NCBI GenBank assembly: GCA_964484385.1
Contig: CAZAFV010000010.1
Location: 1 to 64,000 of the forward strand
Reading direction: 5' to 3'
Length of the DNA: 64,000 bases
Source: Poriferisodalis sp964484385
Lineage (GTDB): Bacteria; Actinomycetota; Acidimicrobiia; Acidimicrobiales; Poriferisodalaceae
This document shows, piece after piece, positions 9,530-19,719 of the stretch. The translations under genes and the position numbers were made by a program. The notes below the pieces were generated by a model. That model was not told the DNA's origin. It searched no databases and saw nothing but the letters and a program-made list of their open reading frames with translations. How positions within the stretch are numbered: position 1 is the first letter of the stretch; the number at the start of each line of letters is the position of its first letter.

Positions 9530-10810
9530 TCACGCTGCGAAGCGGATGTACTGCTCGCGGCCGGGGCCGACGCAGACATACCGGATCGGCAGACCGAGCT
9601 GGCGTTCGAGGAACACGATGTAATCGACCGCTTGGCGGGGCAGCTGCCACCGCTGGGTGACTTTGTCGAGCGGTGTCTTCCAGCCCGGCAGCGTGGCGTA
9701 CACGGGGACAGCTCGATCGTGCAGGGAGCGCAGGTGTGGCAGGTGGTCATACCGGCGACCGTCCACCTCGTAGGCGACGCAGACCTGGATCGTGTCGAGT
9801 TCGTCGAGCACGTCGAGCTTGGTGAGCGCGATCTCGGTGCATGCATTCAGGCGCACTGCCTGGCGGCCCATCACGGCGTCGAACCAACCGCAGCGGCGCG
9901 GCCGGTTGGTGTTGGTGCCGTATTCCGCGCCGCGATCTCGCAGATGCTCGCCGACCTCGCCGTCGAGCTCGGTGACGAAGGGGCCAGAGCCCACCCGGGT
10001 GGTGTATGCCTTGGCGATGCCGATGACCTGATCGACAGCGCCGGGGCCGATGCCCGAGCCGACGAGCGCGAACCCTGCCACCGGGTTCGACGACGTGACG
10101 AACGGGTAGGTGCCGTGGTCGAGATCCAAGAACGTGGCTTGGGCACCCTCGAATAGCACCCGCTCGCCGGCGTGCAGCGCTTCGTGCAGCCAGCCGACGG
10201 TGTCGGCCAGCAGCGGCGTGAGGTGCGGCGCCACCTCGTCGAGCAGTTGATCGGCCAGCGTGTCCGGGTCGATGCCCGGATGATCGAACACTCGCCCCAG
10301 GTAGTCGTTGCGGTCGTCGAGGACGTTGTGCAGCCGCTCGCGCAGAACGGTCGGCTCCAGCAGGTCTTCGACACGCAGGCCCACCCGCGCTGCTTTGTCG
10401 GCATAGGCGGGCCCGATTCCCCGCTTGGTGGTGCCCAGCCCGGCGTGGCCGTGCCGCTCCTCCACCAGTTCGTCGACGAGCTGGTGGTAGGGCAGCACCA
10501 GGTGTGCCGCCGGGCTGAGCATGAGGCGCCCGCAGTCGACGCCCCGTTCGGTCAGCATGTCGATCTCGCCCAGCAGCACCCACGGGTTCACCACGACCCC
10601 GTTGCCGATGATGGGCGTGACGTGGTCGTACAGGACGCCGCTCGGGATGAGCTGCAGCTTGAACGTCTCGCTGCCGACCACGAGCGTGTGCCCGGCGTTG
10701 TGGCCGCCCTGGTAGCGAACGACGTGCTGGCATTCCTTGGCGACGATGTCGACGATGCGACCCTTGCCCTCGTCGCCCCATTGCGTTCCTACGACGATTG
10801 AGCCGGGCAT
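9530..10810 (-). CDS. purA: Adenylosuccinate synthetase PurA
   Basis: GTP-dependent IMP plus aspartate to adenylosuccinate, first step to AMP. 426 aa. GTP-binding VVGTQWGDEGKGRIVDI at the N-terminus, GGHNAGHT, TTKRGIGPAYADKAARVG, and FEGAQATFLDLDHGTYPF. First gene of the minus-strand pur run, so a promoter in 10811-10970 probably drives the cluster. Confidence 0.96.
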   Translation of the reverse strand: MPGSIVVGTQWGDEGKGRIVDIVAKECQHVVRYQGGHNAGHTLVVGSETFKLQLIPSGVLYDHVTPIIGNGVVVNPWVLLGEIDMLTERGVDCGRLMLSPAAHLVLPYHQLVDELVEERHGHAGLGTTKRGIGPAYADKAARVGLRVEDLLEPTVLRERLHNVLDDRNDYLGRVFDHPGIDPDTLADQLLDEVAPHLTPLLADTVGWLHEALHAGERVLFEGAQATFLDLDHGTYPFVTSSNPVAGFALVGSGIGPGAVDQVIGIAKAYTTRVGSGPFVTELDGEVGEHLRDRGAEYGTNTNRPRRCGWFDAVMGRQAVRLNACTEIALTKLDVLDELDTIQVCVAYEVDGRRYDHLPHLRSLHDRAVPVYATLPGWKTPLDKVTQRWQLPRQAVDYIVFLERQLGLPIRYVCVGPGREQYIRFAA

Positions 10811-10858
10811 GATTCAGCCCAACGCCGGCCGGCAGGACGCTGTCGTCGTCACCAAATC

Positions 10859-10864
10859 ATTCTA
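10859..10864 (-). promoter_or_regulatory. Candidate -10 box for purA
   Basis: On the minus strand reads TAGAAT about 48 nt before the purA ATG, in the only AT-rich patch of the 160-nt purA-clpB gap. No clear -35 at 17 nt. Tentative. Confidence 0.35.
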
Positions 10865-10970
10865 GGGAGAGACCCCTCCGGGGCCGCTGGATTTCCGGCG
10901 GATCCGGCCGTTTTGCGGGGCGTACAGGAGGCTGAGACACGGCCCCGGGCGGCCAGACTGCGCTGACTGG

Positions 10971-13577
10971 TCAGGAGGCTTTCGGCCAAGGTTGCGCGCC
11001 GTCGTGCTCGTCAGGTGCGGTGCGCGCCGGCGGCAACGTCGTGTTGAGACTGAACGAGCCGTCGACGTTGTCCACCGTCACCGCGTCGCCATCGGCGAAC
11101 GTGCCGTCGAGCAGACCAGAGGCCAGCGGATCGGTCAGTTCACGCTGGATCAAGCGCCGGAGCGGCCGGGCGCCGTAGGCGGGGTCGTACCCGCGGTTGG
11201 CGAGCAACTCGGCCGCTGCCGCTGTGACCGCCAGCGTGATCCCGCGATCGGCAAGACGCGTGCGCAAGATCTCCAGCTGCCGCTCCGCAATGGCAGCCAC
11301 GTCGCTGCGACTGAGGGCGTCGAACTGCAGGATCTCGTCGACGCGGTTGATGAACTCCGGGGCGAAGAACTCCGCTGGGTCAACCGCCAGGTTCGACGTC
11401 ATGATGAGCACGACGTTGGAGAAGTCGACGGTGCGCCCCTGGCCGTCCGTCAGCCGGCCGTCGTCGAGCACAGCCAGCAGCACGTTGAACACATCGGTAT
11501 GTGCCTTCTCGATCTCATCGAGCAGCACGACCGAGTACGGCCGGCGGCGGACTGCCTCGGTTAGCTGGCCGCCGTCGTCATGGCCGATGTACCCGGGAGG
11601 GGCGCCGATCAGGCGGCTGACCGAGTGCCGTTCCAAGTACTCCGACATATCGATGCGAACCATGGCGCGCTCGTCGTCGAACAGCGCCTCGGCCAGCGCA
11701 CGCGCCAGCTCGGTCTTGCCGACACCGGTCGGGCCCAGGAACAGGAAGCTCCCGATGGGCCGATCCGGCTCGCTCAGCCCGGCTCGGCTGCGGCGGATGG
11801 CATTGGCGACAGCGGCCACGGCATGCTGCTGGCCGACGACCCGGCGGGCCAGCGTCTCTTCCAGGTGCACCAGCTTGTGCACCTCTCCTTCGAGCAGCCG
11901 GCTCGTGGCGATGCCCGTCCAGCGCGACACCACCTCGGCGATGTCGTTTGCGTCCACCTCTTCCCGCAGGATCCGCTTGCTGGCCTGCAGTCGTGCCAGC
12001 TCCTCGGCTGCTTCATCGAGACGCCGATGCACCTCGGGCAGCTGACCGAAGCGGATCTCCGCGGCCCGCTCAAGATCGGTTTCGCGTTCCACTTGGGCGG
12101 CCAGCGCCTCCGCTTCGGACTTCAGCTCCCGGATCTGGTCGATCGCCGCCTTCTCCGCCTGCCAGTGCGCCTTGAGCCCGGCAACGCGCTCGCGCTCAGA
12201 TGCGAGTTCCTCGGCGATGGCGTCGCGGCGCTGGTTCTCGTGCCCAGTCGGTGATCCATTCGACGATTCCTCGCCGCTCAGCGCCAGTTCCTCGATTTCG
12301 AGTTGGCGGATGCGCCGCTCGCACACGTCGATCTCGAGCGGCACCGAGTCGATCTCGATGCGCAGGCGGCTGGCAGCCTCGTCCATCAGATCGATGGCTT
12401 TGTCGGGCAGGAAACGCTCTCGCAGGTATCGATCCGACAGCGTGACCGCGGCAACCAGCGCCGCGTCGGTGATGCGCACGCCGTGGTGCACCTCGTAGCG
12501 CTCCTTCAGCCCGCGCAGGATGGCCACCGCATCGGTGACCGACGGCTCGTCCACATAGACGGGTGCGAAACGCCGCTCGAGCGCCGCGTCGTCCTCGATG
12601 TGCTGGCGGTACTCGTCGAGCGTCGTTGCGCCCACCAAGCGCAGCTGGCCTCGCGCCAGCATCGGCTTGAGCATGTTGGCTGCGTCGAGCGAGCTGTCGC
12701 CGCCCGCGCCCGCACCCACCAGCGTGTGCACCTCGTCCAGAAACGTGATGATCTCGCCGTCGGACTCGACGATCTCGCCCAGCACCGCTTCGAGCCGTTC
12801 CTCGAACTCGCCCCGGTACTTGGCTCCTGCCACCATCGCCGCCAGGTCCAGCGCGACGACCCGCTTGTCGCGCAGGCCGTCGGGAACGTCGCCCTCGGCG
12901 ATGCGCCGGGCGAGGCCTTCGACGATCGCCGTCTTGCCGACGCCTGGCTCACCGATCAGGACGGGGTTGTTCTTGGTGCGCCTCGACAGCACCTGGATGA
13001 TCCGCCGGATCTCGTCATCGCGGCCGATGACGGGATCGAGCTGGTCATCGCGAGCCTCGGCCGTGAGATCACGGCCGAATCGCTCGAGCGCTTCATAGGA
13101 ATTCTCCGGCGTCGGTGAGGTGACCCGTGTGCTGCCGCGCAGCTCGCCGACCAGCGCCGCCAGCGCGTCGCGGTCGGCGGCGAGGTCGGCGGCGAGCGCC
13201 AGCAGCAGGTGCTCGGTGGACAGGTAGTCGTCGCCCATCCGAGCGCGCTCGGCGTCGGCAGCCTGCAGCGTTTCGGCCAGCTCACGTGCGAGCCCGGGCG
13301 GCTGCTGGGTTTGCGTGCTGAAGCTGCGCGGCAGCCGCCCGAGTGCCTCCAGTGCGCGCGTTCGCACAGCAGCCGGCTCGATACCGGCGCGGGCGAGCAT
13401 GGGGAGCACCAAGCCCTCCGGCTGCGATACGAGCGCCAGCAGCAGGTGAGCCCGGGTGAGCTCGGCGTGACCTTGGCTCTGCGCGGTTTGGGCTGCCGAT
13501 GCCAGCGCCTCTTGGCACTTGTGCGTCAGGGGGCTGGACGGCAGCGGGCGGTTGCAGGGATCTGCGTCGTTGTTCAT
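10971..13577 (-). CDS. clpB: ATP-dependent disaggregase ClpB
   Basis: Hsp100 chaperone that works with DnaK to extract proteins from aggregates. 868 aa: double Clp-N domain (to about 150), AAA1 with Walker A VLIGEPGVGKTAIVEGLAR, a coiled-coil M-domain (about 400-530), and AAA2 with FLFLGPTGVGKTELARALAE and a C-terminal D2-small domain. The M-domain separates ClpB from ClpC/ClpA. No IGF/IGL ClpP loop was noticed. Its ATG directly abuts a palindrome and HAIR-like operator at 13578-13619, so control by HspR is expected. Confidence 0.96.
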   Translation of the reverse strand: MNNDADPCNRPLPSSPLTHKCQEALASAAQTAQSQGHAELTRAHLLLALVSQPEGLVLPMLARAGIEPAAVRTRALEALGRLPRSFSTQTQQPPGLARELAETLQAADAERARMGDDYLSTEHLLLALAADLAADRDALAALVGELRGSTRVTSPTPENSYEALERFGRDLTAEARDDQLDPVIGRDDEIRRIIQVLSRRTKNNPVLIGEPGVGKTAIVEGLARRIAEGDVPDGLRDKRVVALDLAAMVAGAKYRGEFEERLEAVLGEIVESDGEIITFLDEVHTLVGAGAGGDSSLDAANMLKPMLARGQLRLVGATTLDEYRQHIEDDAALERRFAPVYVDEPSVTDAVAILRGLKERYEVHHGVRITDAALVAAVTLSDRYLRERFLPDKAIDLMDEAASRLRIEIDSVPLEIDVCERRIRQLEIEELALSGEESSNGSPTGHENQRRDAIAEELASERERVAGLKAHWQAEKAAIDQIRELKSEAEALAAQVERETDLERAAEIRFGQLPEVHRRLDEAAEELARLQASKRILREEVDANDIAEVVSRWTGIATSRLLEGEVHKLVHLEETLARRVVGQQHAVAAVANAIRRSRAGLSEPDRPIGSFLFLGPTGVGKTELARALAEALFDDERAMVRIDMSEYLERHSVSRLIGAPPGYIGHDDGGQLTEAVRRRPYSVVLLDEIEKAHTDVFNVLLAVLDDGRLTDGQGRTVDFSNVVLIMTSNLAVDPAEFFAPEFINRVDEILQFDALSRSDVAAIAERQLEILRTRLADRGITLAVTAAAAELLANRGYDPAYGARPLRRLIQRELTDPLASGLLDGTFADGDAVTVDNVDGSFSLNTTLPPARTAPDEHDGAQPWPKAS

Positions 13578-13619
13578 GATATCAAGTTTAGCAGAAAACT
13601 TGATATCAAACGACTCAGA
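13578..13619 (-). promoter_or_regulatory. clpB promoter with HAIR-like operator and 12-bp palindrome
   Basis: Two overlapping signals. A perfect 12-bp inverted repeat with a 6-nt spacer: GATATCAAGTTT (13578-13589) and AAACTTGATATC (13596-13607). A HAIR-like site at 13599-13619: CTTGATA, 7 nt, ACTCAGA, against the HspR consensus CTTGAGT-N7-ACTCAAG. On the minus strand TAAACT lies 7 nt before the clpB ATG, a leaderless -10 covered by the palindrome. HspR binding is inference from family knowledge. Confidence 0.65.
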
Positions 13620-13651
13620 TTTATTGATTCAACGGTTGGCGGACGGCTGCC

Positions 13652-14083
13652 TCAGCCGTGTGGGTTCGGCCCCGCTCCGGGCCCCGAACCGGGACGCCTG
13701 ATGAGATCGGTCTGCGGCAGCGGCACCAGGTCACGCCGGTACTGCCGGTGCGTCTCCGCCACCAGCGTGGCTGCCTCGGCTTGCACGTCGGCGAGCTTGC
13801 GCTCCAGCGCCGCCACGCGCTCCTCCAGCTCCATCACCCGCTTGACGCCTGCCAGGTTGAGGCCCTCGCTGGTGAGCTGGCTGATGCGGTTGAGCATGGC
13901 GATGTCGCGGTCGCTGTAGCGGCGGCTGCCGCCCGAGGTGCGTGCGGGGGCCAGCAGGCCTTTGCGCTCGTAGATCCGCAGCGTTTGAGCATGCACACCG
14001 GCCAGCTCGGCCGCCACCGAGATGACATACAGCGCCCGGTTGCGCTCGGAGGCAGATGGCGTTCGCCTGGGTTGTTCGCTCAT
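13652..14083 (-). CDS. hspR: MerR-family heat-shock repressor HspR
   Basis: 143 aa. N-terminal MerR winged helix (ALYVISVAAELAGVHAQTLR, IYERKGLLAPARTSGG, RRYSDRDIAMLNRI), then a coiled coil (VMELEERVAALERKLADVQ). In actinobacteria HspR binds HAIR sites and uses DnaK as co-repressor. Last gene of the dnaK-grpE-dnaJ-hspR run, just upstream of clpB, with HAIR-like sites in front of both dnaK and clpB, which fits autoregulation. Confidence 0.93.
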   Translation of the reverse strand: MSEQPRRTPSASERNRALYVISVAAELAGVHAQTLRIYERKGLLAPARTSGGSRRYSDRDIAMLNRISQLTSEGLNLAGVKRVMELEERVAALERKLADVQAEAATLVAETHRQYRRDLVPLPQTDLIRRPGSGPGAGPNPHG

Positions 14084-14113
14084 GACGGTGTTCCTCGGTT
14101 CGTCCCCTGGTCG

Positions 14114-15097
14114 CTAACGCTGTGCTCCTGCGGTGTCGGCGAATGTCGCCGGTTCCGGCTCGGTCTCGCGCTGCCGCCGGCCCGTCCCGGCCTCGAAGTC
14201 GGTGACGTCGCGCAGTGCCTCGATCGCCGCCTGCTCCGCAGACGACAGCTTGGTCGGCACCACGATGTCGACGCTCACCAGCAGATCGCCGGTGCCACGG
14301 CGGGTGGTGACGCCGCGGCCGCGCACCCGGAAGGTCTTGCCGGACGGGGTTCCCGGCGGGATGCGCAACGTCACCGAGTTCCCGTCGAAGTCCAGCACCT
14401 TGACGTCGGCCCCGAAGACGGCCTCGGGAAAGGTGACCGGCACGCTGACGGTGAGGTTGCGGCCGTCACGGCCGAAATCGGCGTCGGGTGCCACGTCGAC
14501 CAGCACGAACAGATCGCCGTTGGGTCCGCCGCCCGAGCCCGGGGAGCCCTTGCCCGCCAGCCTGATCCGGCCGCCGTCGTCGACTCCAGCGGGAATGCGC
14601 ACCTTGACCTTCCGCATCCCGCCCGACGATGCGTCGGGCACGGCCACCTCTGTGACTGCTCCGGCGACCGCATCGCGGAATGAGATGCCAAGCCGGGTCT
14701 CGAGGTCGTGGCCGCGCATCGGCATGGGCCCGCCGCGGCCGGCCCGCCCGCGGCCGTCGCCGAAGAGGTTGCCGAAGATGCCGCCCAGGTCGCCCAGATC
14801 CTCGATGCGGATGCTGAAGCCGCCCGGCCCCGACGCAAACCCCCCCATCTGGGGGCCGAAGCCGGCGGGCCCCAGACGGCGCGCCTCGTCATACGCCGCG
14901 CGCTTTTCGGAGTCGCCGATGACGTCGTACGCCGCAGAGATCTGCTTGAAGCGTTCCTCGTCGCCGGCGCTCGAATCCGGATGGTGCTTGCGCGCGAGCT
15001 TCCGGTACGCCTTGGTGATGTCCTTGTCCGACGCATCGGGCGAGACACCCAAGGCCGCGTAGTAGTCGTTCTCGAACCACTCGCGTCGTGGGTCCAT
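14114..15097 (-). CDS. dnaJ: DnaJ-family co-chaperone, zinc-finger-less
   Basis: 327 aa. N-terminal J domain with the HPD motif (ARKHHPDSS), a G/F linker (about 78-125, GGFASGPGGFS), then two beta-barrel C-terminal domains (VKVRIPAGVDDGGRIRLAGKG; LRIPPGTPSGKTFRVRGRG). The CXXCXGXG zinc repeats of classical type I DnaJ are absent, so by architecture it is CbpA-like although it occupies the dnaJ position of the dnaK operon. Stimulates DnaK ATPase. Preceded by grpE with 9 nt between. Confidence 0.92.
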   Translation of the reverse strand: MDPRREWFENDYYAALGVSPDASDKDITKAYRKLARKHHPDSSAGDEERFKQISAAYDVIGDSEKRAAYDEARRLGPAGFGPQMGGFASGPGGFSIRIEDLGDLGGIFGNLFGDGRGRAGRGGPMPMRGHDLETRLGISFRDAVAGAVTEVAVPDASSGGMRKVKVRIPAGVDDGGRIRLAGKGSPGSGGGPNGDLFVLVDVAPDADFGRDGRNLTVSVPVTFPEAVFGADVKVLDFDGNSVTLRIPPGTPSGKTFRVRGRGVTTRRGTGDLLVSVDIVVPTKLSSAEQAAIEALRDVTDFEAGTGRRQRETEPEPATFADTAGAQR

Positions 15098-15106
15098 CGT
15101 GGCCCC

Positions 15107-15723
15107 CTACCCCGTGCGCACCTTGACCATGGCAGCACGCAGCACACGGCCGTCGAATCGAAAGCCGCTGCGCAGCTCCGCTGTCACCACTTGACGGGTG
15201 CCGTCGGCATGGGCCAGCGCATCGGCATCGTCTGGCTCCGCGGCGGCCGCAGAGTCTGCATCATCAACATCGGAGGCGTCAGCGTCTTCGTCAGGCGCCG
15301 GAGTGGCGGGCGCTTGCTCGATCGTCACTGCCTCGTGCTGGGTGGGGTCGAACGCCTCTCCGACAGCGTCGATCCGTTCGAGCCCCGCTTTGCCCAACGC
15401 CACCATGAGCGACTGGCCCACGGCGGTCACTTCGCTGTGTCCCTGGGCAGCGGCGGCATCGCACCCGTCGAGCACTGGCAGCAGCGACTCGACCAAGCGG
15501 CTGACGCCGGCAGACACCTGCTGGCGCCGCTCCGCTTCGACCCGCTTCCGGTAGTTCTGGAACTCCGCTCGTTGGCGCTGCAGCTGGTCGAGGTAGTCGT
15601 CGCGCTCGGCGGTCACGGCGTCGAGCTGGGCCAGCAGATCAGCCGGCTCAGACTCTGGACCGTCCAGATCTGCTGGGCTCTCGCCGACTGCTTCCTCAGC
15701 CGCTGCATCGAGCTCGGTCTCGC

Positions 15724-15727
<4 letters not shown>
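15107..15727 (-). CDS. grpE: Nucleotide exchange factor GrpE
   Basis: 206 aa. Acidic N-terminus, long coiled coil (LLAQLDAVTAERDDYLDQLQ), the RAEFQNYRKRVEAER signature, and a C-terminal beta domain (FDPTQHEAVTIE ... GFRFDGRVLRAAMVKVR). Odd: a 40-residue acidic Asp/Ala insertion interrupts the beta domain (about residues 142-182). Start overlaps the dnaK stop (4 nt), so the two are coupled. Confidence 0.94.
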
Positions 15728-17541
<1,814 letters not shown>

Positions 17542-17609
17542 CGCTGTGCCTTTCATCGTGCGGCATCCCGGCCCAAATCGGCCAAGAATGCAGATCGGTA
17601 GTACAGGTA

Positions 17610-17639
17610 AGCATATAAGTTGAGTGTCTCATTAGCAAC
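17610..17639 (-). promoter_or_regulatory. dnaK promoter with HAIR-like operator
   Basis: On the minus strand TTGCTA (17637-17632), 17 nt, TATGCT (17615-17610). Overlapping it, on the plus strand, TTGAGT-N7-TAGCAA (17620-17638) resembles the HAIR consensus, one half-site good and one weak. Placement over -35 and spacer fits repression by HspR (inference). Confidence 0.55.
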
Positions 17640-17681
17640 TTCTCTGAGTCATGCTATCGGTACTGCCGCACAAGCGTCACA

Positions 17682-17761
17682 GCAGCAGAGGCGGCAGGAG
17701 ACTCTGCGACGTTGCGACCAGCCGGATCGCTGGTCGCTGAAGGCCCTGCCGCCTCCGCTGC
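17682..17761. repeat. 80-bp nested palindromic repeat, copy A1
   Basis: 18-nt arms (17682-17699 and 17744-17761, 2 mismatches) enclose a second hairpin GCGACCAGC / GCTGGTCGC with loop CGGATC. Sits in the divergent dnaK-gpmA gap. Same element as at 18546, 31148 and 63121. Confidence 0.85.
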
Positions 17762-17792
17762 GGGCCCACAACTGACCACGACCACGGCGGGC

Positions 17793-17798
17793 TACCGT
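17793..17798 (+). promoter_or_regulatory. -10 box of gpmA, near-leaderless
   Basis: TACCGT ends 8 nt before the gpmA ATG and no Shine-Dalgarno is seen, matching the leaderless pattern found at several other genes here. Confidence 0.45.
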
Positions 17799-17806
17799 GC
17801 AAGCCC

Positions 17807-18529
17807 ATGCCATCGTCAGGCGACACGCACACACTCGTGCTCCTGCGCCACGGCCAGAGCGCCTGGAATCTCGAGAACCGCTTCACCGGCTGGTGGGACG
17901 TCGGGCTGACTGACGACGGGCAGGCGGAGGCCCGCGCCGCCGGTGCCACCCTCCTCGCTGCAGGCATCGCACCCGACGTCGTGCACACATCGCTCCTTCG
18001 GCGTGCCATCCAGACCGCCAACGCGACGCTCGACGCGATGGGCCGGAGCTGGCTGCCGGTACGGCGGCACTGGCGTCTCAACGAACGGCACTACGGCGCG
18101 CTCACCGGTCTGAACAAGGCGGAGATGGCCGAGCGGCACGGCGCCGAACAAGTCCATCTCTGGCGGCGCAGCTATGACGTGCCTCCCCCGCCGATGCCCC
18201 CAGACCACGAATTCGACGTCGCCAGCGACCCGCGCTACGCAGGCTTGGCCGCCGGCGAGGTGCCGCGCGGCGAGTGCCTAGCCGACGTCGTGCAGCGCAT
18301 GCTGCCCTACTGGCATGACGGCATCGTCGGCGATCTGCGAGCCGGCGCGACCGTGTTGGTCGCCGCGCACGGCAACAGCCTGCGGGCGCTCGTGAAGCAT
18401 CTCGACGGCATCGGCGACAGCGAGATCGCCCAGCTCAACATCCCCACCGGCATACCCCTGGTGTACGAGCTAGATGCCGACCTGCAAGTAACAACGCAGT
18501 GCCCAGTAGAGGACCGCTACCTCGGCTGA
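17807..18529 (+). CDS. gpmA: 2,3-bisphosphoglycerate-dependent phosphoglycerate mutase
   Basis: Glycolytic interconversion of 3- and 2-phosphoglycerate. 240 aa, histidine phosphatase fold: VLLRHGQSAWNLENRFTGW with the phospho-acceptor His, LNERHYGALTGLNKAE, and VLVAAHGNSLRALVKHLDG with the second His. Length and motifs are standard. Divergent from dnaK; flanked on both sides by copies of the 80-bp palindromic repeat. Confidence 0.95.
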   Translation: MPSSGDTHTLVLLRHGQSAWNLENRFTGWWDVGLTDDGQAEARAAGATLLAAGIAPDVVHTSLLRRAIQTANATLDAMGRSWLPVRRHWRLNERHYGALTGLNKAEMAERHGAEQVHLWRRSYDVPPPPMPPDHEFDVASDPRYAGLAAGEVPRGECLADVVQRMLPYWHDGIVGDLRAGATVLVAAHGNSLRALVKHLDGIGDSEIAQLNIPTGIPLVYELDADLQVTTQCPVEDRYLG

Positions 18530-18545
18530 GGGCACCCGGCGAATA

Positions 18546-18625
18546 GCGGCGAGGGCGGCGGTGAACTCGGCGACGTTGCGACCAGCCGGATCGCTGGTCG
18601 CTGAGGGCACTGCCGCCCTCGCCGC
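18546..18625. repeat. 80-bp nested palindromic repeat, copy A2
   Basis: Arms 18546-18563 and 18608-18625 pair with one G-T wobble; the inner GCGACCAGC / GCTGGTCGC hairpin is intact. Arms differ from A1 on both sides yet remain complementary (compensatory change). Lies 16 nt after gpmA in a convergent gap, so it may also stop transcription. Confidence 0.85.
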
Positions 18626-18652
18626 GGTCACACGATTCAGCGCGCCCTCCGG

Positions 18653-19006
18653 CTAAAGAGCGTCGATGCCGCGCTCGCCAGTGCGGATACGCACAACGCT
18701 GTTGACGGCGGTGACCCACACTTTGCCATCGCCGATCCGCTCAGTACGCGTGGATTCGACAATGGCATCCACCACCCGCTCCGCCAGTTCGGTCGCCACA
18801 AGCACCTCGATGCGAACCTTCGGAATGAAGTCCACGTGGTACTCGGTGCCCCGGTAGGTCTCGGTGTGGCCGCCCTGACGGCCGAATCCCCGTACCTCCG
18901 ATGCGGTGAGCCCGGTGATGTCGAGATCCCGCAGCGCCTCGAGCACCATCTCGAGCCGGTGCGGCTTGATGACCGCTGTCACCATCGCAACCGAGGCCTC
19001 AACCAT
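18653..19006 (-). CDS. glnB: PII nitrogen regulatory protein
   Basis: 117 aa. Trimeric 2-oxoglutarate/ATP sensor. Canonical TAVIKPHRLEMVLEAL start, T-loop GFGRQGGHTETYRGTEYHVDF with the tyrosine position that is modified in other PII proteins, then IPKVRIEVLV and IGDGKVWVTAVNSVVRIRTGE. ATG 19006 chosen: GGAGGG 6 nt upstream; a longer frame to 19060 has no ribosome site. No amtB, glnD or glnA nearby, so its target is unknown. Convergent with gpmA. Confidence 0.93.
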   Translation of the reverse strand: MVEASVAMVTAVIKPHRLEMVLEALRDLDITGLTASEVRGFGRQGGHTETYRGTEYHVDFIPKVRIEVLVATELAERVVDAIVESTRTERIGDGKVWVTAVNSVVRIRTGERGIDAL

Positions 19007-19191
19007 TGCGCCCTCCCGACTCAGCCTCTGTAGCGTCGCACGCCGCAGGGCCGATTGCACGCAACTTGCCCGTCCGGCGGGCGGCGGGCGCTAGTCTCTG
19101 GCGCGTCTTGGGGGCCGGGCGCGTGCTACGGTCCGGCGCTTGTGGGCCAGCCAGCCCCGGCGCAACAGCCCACGGCGGCAAGGAGCGGGAT

Positions 19192-19623
19192 ATGTCGGTA
19201 GCGAATCGTGCGGAGAGTCTTCGTGAAGTTGATCTGTTCTCCGACTGCAGCAAGAAGGAACTCCAGCACATCGCACGCAGGGCCGAGCAAATCGATTTCA
19301 CGGCCGGCGACAACATCGTGGAGGAAGGCAGCGGCGGTCCAACGGCCGGCTACGCCTTCGTGATCGTGCACGGCACCGCAGTCGTGCGGCGCAACGGGCG
19401 CAAGGTCGCCGAGATCGGCCCGGGCGAGTCCATCGGCGAGATGTCGCTCTTCGACGATGGCCCACGCACCGCGTCGGTGGTTGCCGCTACCGACATGGAG
19501 ACGATCATGCTGTCGCGGCGGGAGCTGAAGGGCATCATCGACAGCACCCCGTCGGTGGCGCACAAGCTGCTGTCAGAGCTGGCTGCTCGCCTGCGCAAGG
19601 CCAACCGCAAGCTCTACGGCTGA
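19192..19623 (+). CDS. Cyclic-nucleotide-binding domain protein
   Basis: 143 aa, a single cNMP-binding beta-barrel with no DNA-binding domain. The phosphate-binding cassette region reads IGEMSLFDDGPRTASVVA; it lacks the full FGELALL-R-A signature but keeps the Glu and Arg. C-terminal helices follow. ATG 19192 has AAGGAG 8 nt upstream and a TACGGT -10 near 19127, so this gene has a leader. It lies 96 nt before the EtfD-like gene on the same strand. Ligand and partner unknown. Confidence 0.85.
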   Translation: MSVANRAESLREVDLFSDCSKKELQHIARRAEQIDFTAGDNIVEEGSGGPTAGYAFVIVHGTAVVRRNGRKVAEIGPGESIGEMSLFDDGPRTASVVAATDMETIMLSRRELKGIIDSTPSVAHKLLSELAARLRKANRKLYG

Positions 19624-19706
19624 ACCACCCACCGCCCCCTCACAGCATCGTGAGCCCTCGGGCGCCGTTGGCGTTCGAGGCTCCCGGCTGTCGCAGGGCC
19701 GTCAGC

Positions 19707-19712
19707 TAACTT
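19707..19712 (+). promoter_or_regulatory. -10 box of the EtfD-like gene, leaderless
   Basis: TAACTT followed by 7 nt and the GTG start; no Shine-Dalgarno present. Confidence 0.45.
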
Positions 19713-19719
19713 CGCCAGC

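Noticed and set aside
1370..13577. Many long open frames on the plus strand opposite pur genes and clpB
   Set aside because: Antisense shadows from high GC with no family similarity or ribosome sites.
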